Of a stretch of 56,871 bases of DNA, positions 28,555-37,988 are shown piece after piece. The number at the start of each line of letters is the position of its first letter. Positions within the stretch are counted from its first letter, which is position 1. Position numbers and translations under genes: made by a program. Source of the DNA: a virus; the IMG/VR virus record IMGVR_UViG_3300047322_000204, positions 1-56,871 of that record; one strand, 5' to 3'. The notes under the pieces are model-generated. The model was given only the letters and a program-made list of their open reading frames with translations, was not told where the DNA came from and did no database searches.

Positions 28555-30191
28555 GTTCCGACCAGACCACCGACTGCCTGGACCCACAGGCCGTCATGAG
28601 TGCGATCCGCCTCTTCGGGCAGGAGGGGGAAATCAGTCTCCAACTCGATCTTGCTGGTCGGATCGATCTTGGGGATCAGCAACTCGGTGGGAATCACGTC
28701 GTTGATCGTCCGTGCTGAGGAAGGAGGCTCGACCCATATGCCCTTCTCGATCACCGTCGTGGCCGGGGCCAGGTCGTCCAGCCAAATCAGATCGACCCAC
28801 TCGACGCCCTGCACGGCAAGCGCTGTGCGGTACACCTGACCTATTGAGATACGAGTGCCGAAGTCCACGTTGTCGAAGTCCATCATCTGCCGCAGAGCGT
28901 TCTGGACCGTGGTCCCCACGGTGGTACGGTTGTAGGCGTCCTGCACGTGGACCTTGACCCTGATGTAGACCAGTTGCCACAGCGCGTTCACTGTCGTCGG
29001 TTCGGCATAGACCGTCGAGCCGACAATCACCTTGTCGGCCATGTACCTCTCGACCTGCTGACACAACTCGGCCATGTAGGTGTCGTTGGCGTTGCCATCA
29101 GTGGGAGCGATGCGCACGTGCACTGCGGTGTACACCGTGCCATGCGACATCGACTTGGCCACGCCGGGAACCTGCAGGGCAAGGTCGGCGTAATCGTTGA
29201 GCGTGATCGCCCGGTTCTTGAGACGAGCGGCAGCGCGAGGAATCGAGTTGCGCATAGCGTCCACCGATTCCGGATCGGTGCCACCAACCGGCGCAGCGGG
29301 GTTGGTCACGCTCACCGCCCACATCACGTCAGCGGTGTCAGTGGTGGACACCATGACCACCAAGGTGTCGCTGGGAAGATCGTTGGCCTCGACGCCGACA
29401 CCGAAACGGTAGGTCACGAACAGTTCGGCGTTGACCGGAGGGATGCGGCCCACGGAGTTGTCACCGAACACGACGTGAGTCAGTTCAGCGTCATCCATAA
29501 ACGTGGTGAACACCGGCTGCGTGGGGCGGGCCAGCGAGAGATCGGTGATCTCGGTCCACTCCACCAACTGCCCGCCCTCACGTGAGGTGATCTTCACCGA
29601 GTTGTGCACCACGCCCTTGTCGGGGATGACGAACTCGGTGTTGGGCGAGCCGGAGGACTCACCGAGCAGGAAGTCGTGGACGACTACACCCTCGGTGGCA
29701 GCCACCGAGACAGGTGCAGGAGCAGTGATCCCATCACCGTGACGTAGTATCACATCAGCGTCGGTTTCGAAGACGATCAAGCTGTCGGCATTGCTGGCGT
29801 CGTTGTGCACCCTGGTCCCTGCGGGCAGCGTCACATCCTCCACAGCGTTGATGTCGAGCGAGAACTGCAGTATGACGATTGCTGACTGCTGCCCGATAGG
29901 GGTGTATCCGAGCATGTCTGCGATGTATAGGACGCTCTGCCTCCGAAGCGCTGTGCCGAGGAAGGCTTCGGAGGCAGTGCGATCAATGTAGAAGTGCATC
30001 ACATCGCCCATGTAGGCGAACAATTCCAACAACAGCGTGCCGAAATCGCTGGCCTCACCGATCGTCTCCCACTCGGGCATGAAGCCGCGAGCGAGGCCGA
30101 CCAGTTGCGAGCGGATGGCCGTGAAGTCACGGCTGGTGTAGTCGAGGACGACGTTGGAAGAGTCCTCCAGCGTTGAGAATACGTCGGGCAT
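28551..30191 (-). CDS. Baseplate J-like protein
   Basis: 546 aa. The start VLDYTSRDFTAIRSQLVGLA and the central GGTDPESVDAMRNSIPRAAA, followed by RLKNRAITLNDYADLALQVPG, are characteristic of gpJ/Mu gp47-like wedge proteins. It follows gp25 directly and precedes gpI, the conserved order of contractile baseplates. Confidence 0.9.
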   Translation of the reverse strand: MPDVFSTLEDSSNVVLDYTSRDFTAIRSQLVGLARGFMPEWETIGEASDFGTLLLELFAYMGDVMHFYIDRTASEAFLGTALRRQSVLYIADMLGYTPIGQQSAIVILQFSLDINAVEDVTLPAGTRVHNDASNADSLIVFETDADVILRHGDGITAPAPVSVAATEGVVVHDFLLGESSGSPNTEFVIPDKGVVHNSVKITSREGGQLVEWTEITDLSLARPTQPVFTTFMDDAELTHVVFGDNSVGRIPPVNAELFVTYRFGVGVEANDLPSDTLVVMVSTTDTADVMWAVSVTNPAAPVGGTDPESVDAMRNSIPRAAARLKNRAITLNDYADLALQVPGVAKSMSHGTVYTAVHVRIAPTDGNANDTYMAELCQQVERYMADKVIVGSTVYAEPTTVNALWQLVYIRVKVHVQDAYNRTTVGTTVQNALRQMMDFDNVDFGTRISIGQVYRTALAVQGVEWVDLIWLDDLAPATTVIEKGIWVEPPSSARTINDVIPTELLIPKIDPTSKIELETDFPLLPEEADRTHDGLWVQAVGGLVGT

Positions 30192-30596
30192 TTAGACGGC
30201 TCCTTGGGTGATCGCCTGCTGGCGGTTCAAGAACTCGGAGGCCACCGGAACGGCGACCGTGGTGTCTGTCGCGTACAGCGAGGCCCGGTAGACGATGGTG
30301 ATGACCACGGTCCCTGGTGTGCCTTCTGCGATGGAGACGTTGCGGATCAGCGCCCTGGTCACCAACTGCTCCAGGCGGGACTTGATGATCGAAGCAGTAT
30401 CAGCACGAACCAACTCATCGGTCGGATCGAACAGCGCCGCTTGGATATCACAACCGTAACGGGGGCGGTACTGGCGCTCACCGAGATTGGTCATCAGGGC
30501 ATCGATCACTTGGCCACGAACGATCTCGTTGTAGTTGGTGGTGGCAGCGAAGACACCTCTCGGATCGAGCCGGAACGGAAACATCAGCGCCTTCAT
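30192..30596 (-). CDS. gp25-like baseplate wedge protein
   Basis: 134 aa from ATG in an ATGA overlap. It reads FPFRLDPRGVFAATTNYNEI, RGQVIDALMTNLGERQYRP and then YGCDIQAALFDP. These are the core EPR-type and beta-sheet elements of the GPW/gp25 family that nucleates sheath assembly. Confidence 0.88.
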   Translation of the reverse strand: MKALMFPFRLDPRGVFAATTNYNEIVRGQVIDALMTNLGERQYRPRYGCDIQAALFDPTDELVRADTASIIKSRLEQLVTRALIRNVSIAEGTPGTVVITIVYRASLYATDTTVAVPVASEFLNRQQAITQGAV

Positions 30597-31834
30597 GCCA
30601 CACTCCTGAAACGACGGTCGGTCCACGACGAGAACCACACCCGCTTAGTGGTTCCAGCGACGACGGTGGATGATGCGGGTACCGCATCGTTAGGGCTGAG
30701 CGTCAGTGTCGGACGAGCAGAACCTGCCTGGCTCCAGAACGGCACGTACGGCCCACCACTGATGTTGGTCTTGCTGTCGGGGCGGGCCAGCGCCAGTTGG
30801 GTCTGGAACGACTGCCGGTCCATCTTGTGCTGCACGCTGCGGACCAGCCAGCGCCCGTTGTAGCGGTCCCGGTAGTACTTCGGGTTGGTGGTGTAGATGT
30901 CCACGTTCATCGCCGGGAACAAGTTGGCGTTGCCCATGCACCGCGCCGTCGCCTGTTGCCGCCAGGCGCTGGATGAACTCGCCGTGGAGTTGACATACAC
31001 GTCAGCTTCTTCCGGTGAGCGGATGACGGCATTGGGCAAGAAGTTGTACAGCGTGTAGTTGCCCTGCTGCGTGGCCACCTGCACTCGGTCGTTGTTGAAG
31101 TAGGCGATCTTCGCTCCGGTGTACGGCAGCGAGGACAGGGCTTCCTCCTGGGGGGTGAAGTCGAGCAGCGCCCGCTCTCGCTCATCGCCCACTGTGTTCA
31201 CGCTCTGGTACTGGCTGGAGATCAACTGCAGGAACGAGCCGTTGTCGGTGAACAGCTTCAAGGGGTCGTAACACATCACCACGCCGTAGCGGTTGTAGAT
31301 GCTCCAGCCGAGACGCCTGACGAGATGAGAGGCCATGCGCCAGTCCGTCTCGTCGGTCTGGGCCAGGGTCTGCCACACGAAAGCGTGGTCGTGTCCATGA
31401 AAGCCGAGCGAGTGCCGGTAGGCCAGGTCCCTGACGGCGTTGGGCACAGTGGTGTTGATCGAGAAGCGAGGGGAGCCTGACTGCATGTCCTTGGTGGTCC
31501 CGAGCACCGTCATCGTGAACGCCAGCGCCGAGCCTGCTGTGGCGTTCTGATCGTCCTGCACATCGGTGATGTAGCCGGTGAACAACTCAGTGCGCGGGGC
31601 CAGGCCATAGTAGAACGCCAGCGCCGAACCGAGGAAGGTCGAGGTGTCCACCGTCTCGGTGGTCGAAGCGGAGATGGTCGCCGTGTCGTGAGCGAACTCG
31701 GCCAGCGTGATGGCCGCCTCGGATACCGTGATATCAAACGCCTCACCGTCACGCACTGGTCGATAGATCGGCACGGTCCCACGGGTGGGCCTGCCACTGA
31801 CGGTGCCGGTCAAGCCCGTAGTCATGCTCATCAT
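30593..31834 (-). CDS. Late-control gpD-like baseplate hub protein
   Basis: 413 aa, TAATG overlap start. The N-terminal half has ALAFYYGLAPRTELFTGYIT, a domain-swapped hub pattern, then FHGHDHAFVWQTLAQTDETD and WRMASHLVRRLGWSIYNRYG. This matches gpD/VgrG-N-like hubs in which the second domain resembles a phage-encoded hub. The C-terminus carries RWLVRSVQHKMDRQSFQT. Forms the central hub beneath the tube. Confidence 0.78.
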   Translation of the reverse strand: MMSMTTGLTGTVSGRPTRGTVPIYRPVRDGEAFDITVSEAAITLAEFAHDTATISASTTETVDTSTFLGSALAFYYGLAPRTELFTGYITDVQDDQNATAGSALAFTMTVLGTTKDMQSGSPRFSINTTVPNAVRDLAYRHSLGFHGHDHAFVWQTLAQTDETDWRMASHLVRRLGWSIYNRYGVVMCYDPLKLFTDNGSFLQLISSQYQSVNTVGDERERALLDFTPQEEALSSLPYTGAKIAYFNNDRVQVATQQGNYTLYNFLPNAVIRSPEEADVYVNSTASSSSAWRQQATARCMGNANLFPAMNVDIYTTNPKYYRDRYNGRWLVRSVQHKMDRQSFQTQLALARPDSKTNISGGPYVPFWSQAGSARPTLTLSPNDAVPASSTVVAGTTKRVWFSSWTDRRFRSVA

Positions 31835-32169
31835 TAACTCGGGATTCTCATGTACGCGCCCTGAGCCATGTCGAGCGGATACCAGATGCCGGGGTTGACC
31901 TCAGCGATGCGCCACCATTCGCGTGAGTCCTCCAAGAACTTGAAGCCCAAGAAGGGCAGCGTCTCCCGGTCCTTGGCGTAGTACTCCGCTGGCGGCACAG
32001 GCGGCAGCGGCAGTGTTGTCACAAGATAGGTGGTGTCACGGTTGACGACACGGAAGCGCAGCGTCGGCGGCACGTCGTCCTCGTAAGTGGCGTTCTCATA
32101 GCGGTCGTAGACGTGAGCTTGCGAGAAGCCGCGGTCAGCCTGTTCGTATCGAGAGCCTTGTGGAATCAT
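31834..32169 (-). CDS. gp53/LysM-like baseplate protein
   Basis: 111 aa from ATG in an ATGA overlap. VDREWWRIAEVNPGI-type sequence (here SREWWRIAEVNPGIWYP) and FLGFKFLEDS are typical of gp53-like wedge proteins or short LysM-type tail proteins. It sits between the NlpC and gpD-like genes. Confidence 0.7.
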   Translation of the reverse strand: MIPQGSRYEQADRGFSQAHVYDRYENATYEDDVPPTLRFRVVNRDTTYLVTTLPLPPVPPAEYYAKDRETLPFLGFKFLEDSREWWRIAEVNPGIWYPLDMAQGAYMRIPS

Positions 32170-33716
32170 CCCAGCCCCGCAATCGGGTTCCAGGACTGGC
32201 CCAGAACCGTGTTCCATACCGACGTTTGCGATGCAGCGCTGAGGCTGCCATGTGGTGTTGGCCGCAGCATGTGGGTGAAGGTGCTGTGACCGGAGACGTT
32301 GCGCTGGCCGACCTCTGGATTGGCATTGGGGCCAGCAGCATCGAAGATCACGCAGCCGGTACCCTGGTAGGCAACGAAGAAGCCGACGTGTCCCTGGCGG
32401 ATGAGGATGTCACCAGGGAGCAGTTCGCTCTTCCAGTCGAAGTCTTGCAGCCTCTGGAAGGCCTGCAGGTTGGGGTTCTGCTGAGCGAGTTGCATGATCA
32501 CCGCCGTGCCAGGGTGACCGTTCCACTTCATCACGCTGCCCAGGCCGACCTTGATGTAGGACTCGGTGACCAACCCGGAGCAGTCAGCGGAATCGGGAAG
32601 TGCCCAACGAGCAGAACCGGAACTGGCACCCTCGTAGTCGGTCCACGTACCGTCGCCGGGACCTCCCTGCACCACGTGATCGATGGCGTACTGCATCGCC
32701 GTCAGCCGCAGTGCATGGTTCTCGTCCTTGGCCTGAGCAAACTGTTGGGCCAGCACCTTGATGTCAGCGCTCGGTGCCTCGTTGGTCAGCTTGAGCAGGT
32801 CGAAGGCGCTCTGGTCGTTGCCGTTCCACGAGAACAGCGGGGACTTGATCTCATCGATCGGGATCGACGCCTCGGCGGCGAACTCTTCTTTCTTGTACTC
32901 GACTTGATCCTTGACCGGCCCCATGTACACGGCGCGCATGTGCAACTGGATCGTCATCCTCGTAGGCGTCATCCGGTGGGTGAACCGCTCAAAGCTCACC
33001 GAGGCGTTGAGCGGTCGGCCCTGCACGGTCAACTGCGGGCTGAACACCACGGTGATGTCCCTGGGGTTGACCATCATGATCCCGTTGTCAGGCAAGGTGT
33101 TGCTCGACTGGTTGGGATCGGTTGGTATCACATTGCGAACGACAAGATCGAAGAACTGGTAGTCCACGTAGACACCGGGGTGATCCGGAGCCATGGCCTC
33201 TTCCTGTCGATCGAACAGGAGGCTGAAACTGAAATCCATGAACGACGGCGGGGCGACGAGGTTGCCCGACTGGAACACGGTGTTGAACGGGTCGAGCGCC
33301 GTCTGCTCCAGGTAGCTCACATAGTCACGCGTGATCACCTCGGGGTTGTACATGAAGTAGAGCCGTGCTCGGGACATGTCGTTGCCCGCTTCGAACTCAG
33401 CACGGCGGATGTAGCCACGCAGGATGCGGGCGGGCTTGCCGGTGGCCTGGTCGCGCAACAGCGGGTGCAAGCGACCAGCAGCGCCGGAGACGAATGGCGG
33501 ATTGGTCAGGCTGCGGTCACCACGCAGGTCACCTGACTGGAACCACTCGTAGGCGAACTGCTGACGGAACTGATCGGACGTGAGGTTGGTCGGCTGATCC
33601 ATCAACGCCGTGGGCACGTCGGCCTGAATGTACGGTGGCCGGTTCGACCATCCGTAGGCGTTGGGAGCCAGCCGAGATGGGCGGAACGTGTTCTTGATCC
33701 CGTAGCTGTAAGCCAT
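32166..33716 (-). CDS. Baseplate protein with C-terminal NlpC/P60 peptidase
   Basis: 516 aa. Residues 1-300 are a tail structural region (YIRRAEFEAGNDMSRARLYF, FSFSLLFDRQEEAM). The C-terminal third is NlpC/P60: catalytic Cys in DSADCSGLVTESY (about residue 377) and His in RQGHVGFFVAYQG (about 442). It would cut peptide crosslinks of the cell wall during tail penetration. It follows the tape measure, which itself carries two further hydrolase domains. Confidence 0.85.
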   Translation of the reverse strand: MAYSYGIKNTFRPSRLAPNAYGWSNRPPYIQADVPTALMDQPTNLTSDQFRQQFAYEWFQSGDLRGDRSLTNPPFVSGAAGRLHPLLRDQATGKPARILRGYIRRAEFEAGNDMSRARLYFMYNPEVITRDYVSYLEQTALDPFNTVFQSGNLVAPPSFMDFSFSLLFDRQEEAMAPDHPGVYVDYQFFDLVVRNVIPTDPNQSSNTLPDNGIMMVNPRDITVVFSPQLTVQGRPLNASVSFERFTHRMTPTRMTIQLHMRAVYMGPVKDQVEYKKEEFAAEASIPIDEIKSPLFSWNGNDQSAFDLLKLTNEAPSADIKVLAQQFAQAKDENHALRLTAMQYAIDHVVQGGPGDGTWTDYEGASSGSARWALPDSADCSGLVTESYIKVGLGSVMKWNGHPGTAVIMQLAQQNPNLQAFQRLQDFDWKSELLPGDILIRQGHVGFFVAYQGTGCVIFDAAGPNANPEVGQRNVSGHSTFTHMLRPTPHGSLSAASQTSVWNTVLGQSWNPIAGLG

Positions 33717-36373
33717 CAGTTGACCCTTGAAACTCTGCGCGTCATCTCAGTCTCCAGTTGGTCAGCGATCATGTTCACCGTTCGTCGCACGTCGATGCCA
33801 CCGGCACCGGCACCGTTACCGCCGCCACCGATCTGGAAGACGTTGTGGAACTGCACCAAGCCACCACCGCCACTGGTCCGAGAGGGCAACATCGACATGA
33901 ACTCGGCATCACCGAGGCCCGCGGCATGCACTGCTGCGCTGCCTTTGCCGAAGTCCACCTTGTACTGCCAACTCGGGTCGCCGGGATAGTCCCACGGTGA
34001 GTACCCGCCTTGGCCGGGAATCTTGCGCGTGAACATGTCGTAGGCGATCTGGGCGTTGGCGTACGGGTCGAGCAGGTCTGACGTGCTGAACGGCGGCGTC
34101 TGGCCCTTGTCGAGCCACGGCTTCTGATTGATCTGCAACAGACCACCGGAACGATCCTGACCGGAGCCGTTCCAGGCGTTGGGGTTCCAGCGGCTCTCAC
34201 GGAACGAGATCGAGGTCATGTTGATTAAGTCCTGGCCACGGAAGCCCGCGGCATACAGCGCTTGGGCCACGGCCTCGCCGCGGGTCATGTCATCAGCCGA
34301 GAAGAAGGACCCCATCATGTTGGAAGGTGTGCGCACCCCTGTGTATGCGCCTGTTGAGTTACTACTACCGCCTGGGGTCATCGACTGGCCCAGCGTGTTG
34401 CCCTGCGCCGAACTGATCGCCCTGACACCGGGGCCGCTTGGCAGCCCCGACTTGATGTTGTTCGACGCATTGACCAGCCGCTCGTAGAACGACGGATCAT
34501 AGGCAGGCCCATCAGTCACTCCCCCGGAAGAACCAGAGCCGCCTTGCATCTTGCCGAAGATGTTGCCCATCAACTGAGCGATGAGTGTCGCAGCACTCTC
34601 CGGGTCTGACAGGAAGCCGCCCGTCAACCCGCCTGCAAGATCACTGAGAGCATCGCCCATGCCGACGTGCCACGGCTCACCCTGGCTGTTGCCGGACGAG
34701 AGGCCGAACTTGCCAGCGTTGGCGACGATCCACGCGTATTGCGACGGCGGGCCGAGGTCGGCGGCCATGCCCCGTGTGTGCGCCGATGACTTCCCCGATA
34801 CCCGGCTATAGCCCTTGCGCTTCAAGTTGCCCTGCATGTTCTCGTCACGCAGACCTGATGTGATACTGAGCTTGGGGTTGGCACGCAGCATCCCGCCGAG
34901 CTTGCGGCGCATGTCGGGGTGCATGCCCGAAGTGCTGGTCCCTCCAGTGGTGGTGTAGTCACCGATGTCTCCGACATCCCCGCCGCCACCCTTGAAGGCG
35001 TTGCCAAGGCCCCCGAAGATGCCACCGACACCCATCTCGGTGGCCTTGGCCAGCATCTCTTCGATCGTGTCGGGAAGGAACTGGATGAACGCACCGAGGC
35101 TCTTGGCAAACGCCGGTATCAGCGTGGTCTGCATCTGCCCGAACATCTGGTTGAACCAGCGGTTGGCATCCTCACGGTTCTGGTAGGCACCCATCATCGA
35201 ACCGGCCAGGCCGAACTCGGTGCGAGTCAACTCGGTGGTCGATTGCAGGCGGTTCTGAGCGAGGTTCTTGCTGTCCGGCGTGATCTTCATCGCCCCGCCG
35301 CCAGTGCTGCCGCTCTTGTTGGCCTTGCTGAGGGAGTACGTCCACCAGTAGTCACGCATGTTCTGCGGCACACCGTTGGCGTCGAACCAAGCGTCGATGT
35401 TGGAGCCGGGGAAGTACTGACTCATCAACTGCCCGTAGTCAAACGGCTTGCCGCGATCAGCACCGCCGCGCAGGCCCTCCAACCAACGCAGCACCGACTC
35501 GGCCCACTCGCTCAAGCTCTTCTGACCACCACCGGGCTTGATCATGCCCATCGCCCCACCCGTCAGATAGGCGCTCTGCTGCTGGGACCGCGTGTTCGCG
35601 GCATACCCGCCTATGGTCGAAGTCAGGTCAGCGACGTTGGCTCCAGGGTTGAGCATCTGCGCTTCACGCACACCAGCGAACAGACCTGCGGCGCGCACAC
35701 CTTGGCCGCCAGCCTTGCCTCCGAAGTTGTACGAAGCGCCGAGCGCCGGGGCGGCACCGAACAGGCTGAGCAGTTCATCAGGGGTACCCATGACGTTGCC
35801 GGGAAAGCGGCTCATCGTGGACAGCATCGAGCCGATGCCAGCGCCCTGTTGCTGCGAGGCCATGCCCAAGCTGAGCGATGCCGACAGAGCCGTGTTGCGG
35901 TTGGTCGTCATCCGCTCCCGCAAGAAGCGCATCGGGGCCAACGCAATAGCTGCCGCCGTGTCGGTGCCGCTACCGAGATACTGACCACCTTCCAGCCCGC
36001 CTGGGCGCACCTGCGCTATTGCGGCAGAGGCCTGCGAACCGGCAGTGGCAGTCCAGCCGGACCCTGCAGGAGCCGTTGCGGAAGGGGCACCACCGCCACC
36101 GCCACCGCTCATGCTGCCGAGGGCTGCGGATGTGGAGTTGACGGCCTGGGTGGTCTTGGACGCCTGCTCAGCAATGTTCTTGAGGATGCGGTCGGCACCG
36201 CTGGCCATGAACGGATTGGTCGAGAACTTGCTGAGCGCCGCGGCGAGGCCCGCCAGCGAGGCGTTCATCGCATCGATCCCGGCCTTGGCCGCTTCCAGGT
36301 GTGGGACTTTCAGATCAGCGCCAGCAGCGGTCGAGTAGTTGCGCGCACCAGTGGCATCAGGTTCGTCAGGCAT
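33716..36373 (-). CDS. Tape measure protein with M15-like peptidase and SLT domains
   Basis: 885 aa, the longest in the window. The N-terminal helical tape region (about 1-110) leads into Gly-rich linkers. At about residues 530-570, SSAHTRGMAADLG and GEPWHVGMG supply the H, D and H of a VanY/M15 zinc peptidase. At about 690-800, SISFRESRWNPNAWNGSG and GGLLQINQ show an SLT lytic transglycosylase (catalytic E about 725). The length would set a tail tube of about 130 nm. It follows the frameshift gene pair, as expected. Confidence 0.88.
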   Translation of the reverse strand: MPDEPDATGARNYSTAAGADLKVPHLEAAKAGIDAMNASLAGLAAALSKFSTNPFMASGADRILKNIAEQASKTTQAVNSTSAALGSMSGGGGGGAPSATAPAGSGWTATAGSQASAAIAQVRPGGLEGGQYLGSGTDTAAAIALAPMRFLRERMTTNRNTALSASLSLGMASQQQGAGIGSMLSTMSRFPGNVMGTPDELLSLFGAAPALGASYNFGGKAGGQGVRAAGLFAGVREAQMLNPGANVADLTSTIGGYAANTRSQQQSAYLTGGAMGMIKPGGGQKSLSEWAESVLRWLEGLRGGADRGKPFDYGQLMSQYFPGSNIDAWFDANGVPQNMRDYWWTYSLSKANKSGSTGGGAMKITPDSKNLAQNRLQSTTELTRTEFGLAGSMMGAYQNREDANRWFNQMFGQMQTTLIPAFAKSLGAFIQFLPDTIEEMLAKATEMGVGGIFGGLGNAFKGGGGDVGDIGDYTTTGGTSTSGMHPDMRRKLGGMLRANPKLSITSGLRDENMQGNLKRKGYSRVSGKSSAHTRGMAADLGPPSQYAWIVANAGKFGLSSGNSQGEPWHVGMGDALSDLAGGLTGGFLSDPESAATLIAQLMGNIFGKMQGGSGSSGGVTDGPAYDPSFYERLVNASNNIKSGLPSGPGVRAISSAQGNTLGQSMTPGGSSNSTGAYTGVRTPSNMMGSFFSADDMTRGEAVAQALYAAGFRGQDLINMTSISFRESRWNPNAWNGSGQDRSGGLLQINQKPWLDKGQTPPFSTSDLLDPYANAQIAYDMFTRKIPGQGGYSPWDYPGDPSWQYKVDFGKGSAAVHAAGLGDAEFMSMLPSRTSGGGGLVQFHNVFQIGGGGNGAGAGGIDVRRTVNMIADQLETEMTRRVSRVN

Positions 36374-36569
36374 AGCGCGCCTTCTTCCACTTGATCATCC
36401 GCAACCAGAAGTCACGTTGTCGCAACGTCATCGCTCGTATCTCACTCAGGTTCCATCCGGGGTAGTTGGCAGCGATCACGTCGTAATCGATGTACAGGGC
36501 TTGGTCGTTAGGGACGAAAGAGGTCCCCCCAACCCAGAACGATTCGCTGTTCGCTGCCACACGAGACAC
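36366..36569 (-). CDS. Tail-assembly chaperone extension, expressed by frameshift
   Basis: The 67-codon frame overlaps the end of the 36508 gene by 62 bases and has no ribosome binding site. It is probably translated only as a fusion by a -2 (or +1) shift at the six-G run at 36525-36530. The unique part (QALYIDYDVIAANYPGWNLS, then FWLRMIKWKKARYA) is helical and basic, like gpT-type extensions. It ends eight bases inside the tape measure start. ATG 36569 independent initiation is less likely. Confidence 0.7.
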   Translation of the reverse strand: MSRVAANSESFWVGGTSFVPNDQALYIDYDVIAANYPGWNLSEIRAMTLRQRDFWLRMIKWKKARYA

Positions 36570-37326
36570 AGGTCGTTTTCAGGTCGAGGCTGATGGATGG
36601 CTGGCGCTCGACCAGCTTCTCCAGTAGCGACAGACGGTCCTTGATGCCCATCGCTCGGGCATAGCCGAGCGGGTCGGGGATCAGTTCGCCGTTGCGCTTG
36701 GTGATGCACCGTGAGAGCAGCACGGTGTTCTGCTCCGCTGTCGAGGCCCCCTTCTTGCCGAGGGCCTCTTCTTGATCGGCACCGACTGCAGCACGCACAT
36801 CGAGCACGTCGCCGTGCTTGGTGTGATACTGCATGATGTCGGTGTCCTCCACCTCCCTGGGCTTGAAGTCCTGGGAGATGATCAGCGTGAATTCCTGCTC
36901 GGTGGCGCACTGGGTGCAAGTGAAGGGGAGGACCTTCTGGTCCCCGAACGACACCTGCACCACCTTCATGAACAGTTGCTCACGCTCCCCGAGCAGAAGT
37001 TCTCCCAGGTAGAACTTGCGCTCGGCAATCGGCACCGAGGTGAAGTCCACCTCACCGATCCGCACCACGCCGTGGGCGATCACCGAAGCGAAGAAGGCAA
37101 GTTGATCGGAGGTCTTGGCGAGGGCTTCCTCGTCGGTCCCGTTCAACTCGCGTACTTCCGCTTCCTTCTGCCAACTGCCTCGTTGGAACAGGCCCCGAGG
37201 CAGTTGCAGAGTGGTCAAGGGGGTGTCGCTGATCAGCGGCACCGGCCCTGCGATGGCTTCCTTGGCTGCGCGAATCTCCGCTTGCTTGTCACTGTGTTGT
37301 TGTTCAGACGCGAATACGTCGGTCAC
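36508..37326 (-). CDS. Tail-assembly chaperone (gpG-position) with zinc ribbon
   Basis: 272 aa. The C-terminal half has two CxxC pairs: CTQC (137-140) and CVSC (253-256). Such a zinc ribbon occurs in T4 gp26-like/hub-chaperone proteins placed before tape measures in several myophages. The slippery G-run lies eight codons before its stop, giving a short form (272 aa) and a long fusion (about 320 aa). These normally bind the tape measure during tail assembly. Confidence 0.76.
   Translation of the reverse strand: MTDVFASEQQHSDKQAEIRAAKEAIAGPVPLISDTPLTTLQLPRGLFQRGSWQKEAEVRELNGTDEEALAKTSDQLAFFASVIAHGVVRIGEVDFTSVPIAERKFYLGELLLGEREQLFMKVVQVSFGDQKVLPFTCTQCATEQEFTLIISQDFKPREVEDTDIMQYHTKHGDVLDVRAAVGADQEEALGKKGASTAEQNTVLLSRCITKRNGELIPDPLGYARAMGIKDRLSLLEKLVERQPSISLDLKTTCVSCGSEQRIVLGWGDLFRP
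36525..36530 (-). other. Slippery six-G run, programmed frameshift site
   Basis: Minus strand TTGGGGGGACC; frame 1 reads TGG-GGG-GAC, frame 2 reads GGG-GGG-ACC. A -2 slip (or +1) joins the frames. Phage Mu uses a -2 shift at a similar G-run for the same gene pair. Confidence 0.65.
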
Positions 37327-37349
37327 GATGTGTGCTCCTTACCGGGGTA

Positions 37350-37970
37350 TCAGGAGACCCGGATGGCTGGGTTGGTTTGCAGTCCGTGACGGAGGTTCTG
37401 AGCGTCCTGCGTTCCGAAGAACACGTCGAAGCCTTCGTGGTGGACCGTCATCTGGTGGATGAGGATGGCGTTGTCCTGAGCGCTGAGGTTGTTGAAGCCG
37501 ATGCTCGCCGTCCAGCAGTTGTAGAAGGCGAAGGCCATGATCGAGCCGCTGGTATCTCTCGTAGAGCCAGAGGCAGGACCATCGGTCACGGGGTGGTCGA
37601 GGACGCGCACGGCCATGTCGTAGCGGAACTCTTCGCCCATGCTGATGGTCCCCTGGCCCCACTGGACAGAGAACATCTGCTTGGCCAGGTTCCACATGCC
37701 AGGCTTGGTGGCGAAGACCCCGGCGCTCATGGTCAGCGGAGCGAAGTCCGTCTGCCCTGGGAGCTTGTGCGGGTTGGTGTTCCAGCCGCCTTCACGGTAC
37801 GGAACCATGTCGGTGTTCATGGCGATGCCTTCCACCGACATGAAGCCCATCTCTCCGAGCATGCGCGAGAGCGTGGCGTCCGAGTGGAACAACTGCACCT
37901 GGAACTTGAAGTTGCGGACTGGATCGGCACGGAGCCGAGTGCGATCCGCAAGGGATGGTGATGTTGACAT
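37350..37970 (-). CDS. Tail tube protein (T4 gp19-like)
   Basis: 206 aa. DPVRNFKFQVQLFHSD, the GMFMSVEGIAMNTDMVPYREG-type segment (here MGFMSVEGIAMNTDMVPY then REGG), KLPGQTDFAPLTMSAG and FYNCWTASIGFNNLSA are the gp19-family signature. It polymerises into the inner tube inside the sheath encoded upstream. Confidence 0.9.
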   Translation of the reverse strand: MSTSPSLADRTRLRADPVRNFKFQVQLFHSDATLSRMLGEMGFMSVEGIAMNTDMVPYREGGWNTNPHKLPGQTDFAPLTMSAGVFATKPGMWNLAKQMFSVQWGQGTISMGEEFRYDMAVRVLDHPVTDGPASGSTRDTSGSIMAFAFYNCWTASIGFNNLSAQDNAILIHQMTVHHEGFDVFFGTQDAQNLRHGLQTNPAIRVS

Positions 37971-37988
37971 TGTGATACCTCCTTGGGA

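Noticed and set aside
32160-33536. Plus-strand open frame opposite the NlpC/P60 gene (458 codons)
   Set aside because: Low-complexity His/Val/Leu-rich translation and no ribosome binding site; shadow of the minus-strand baseplate gene.
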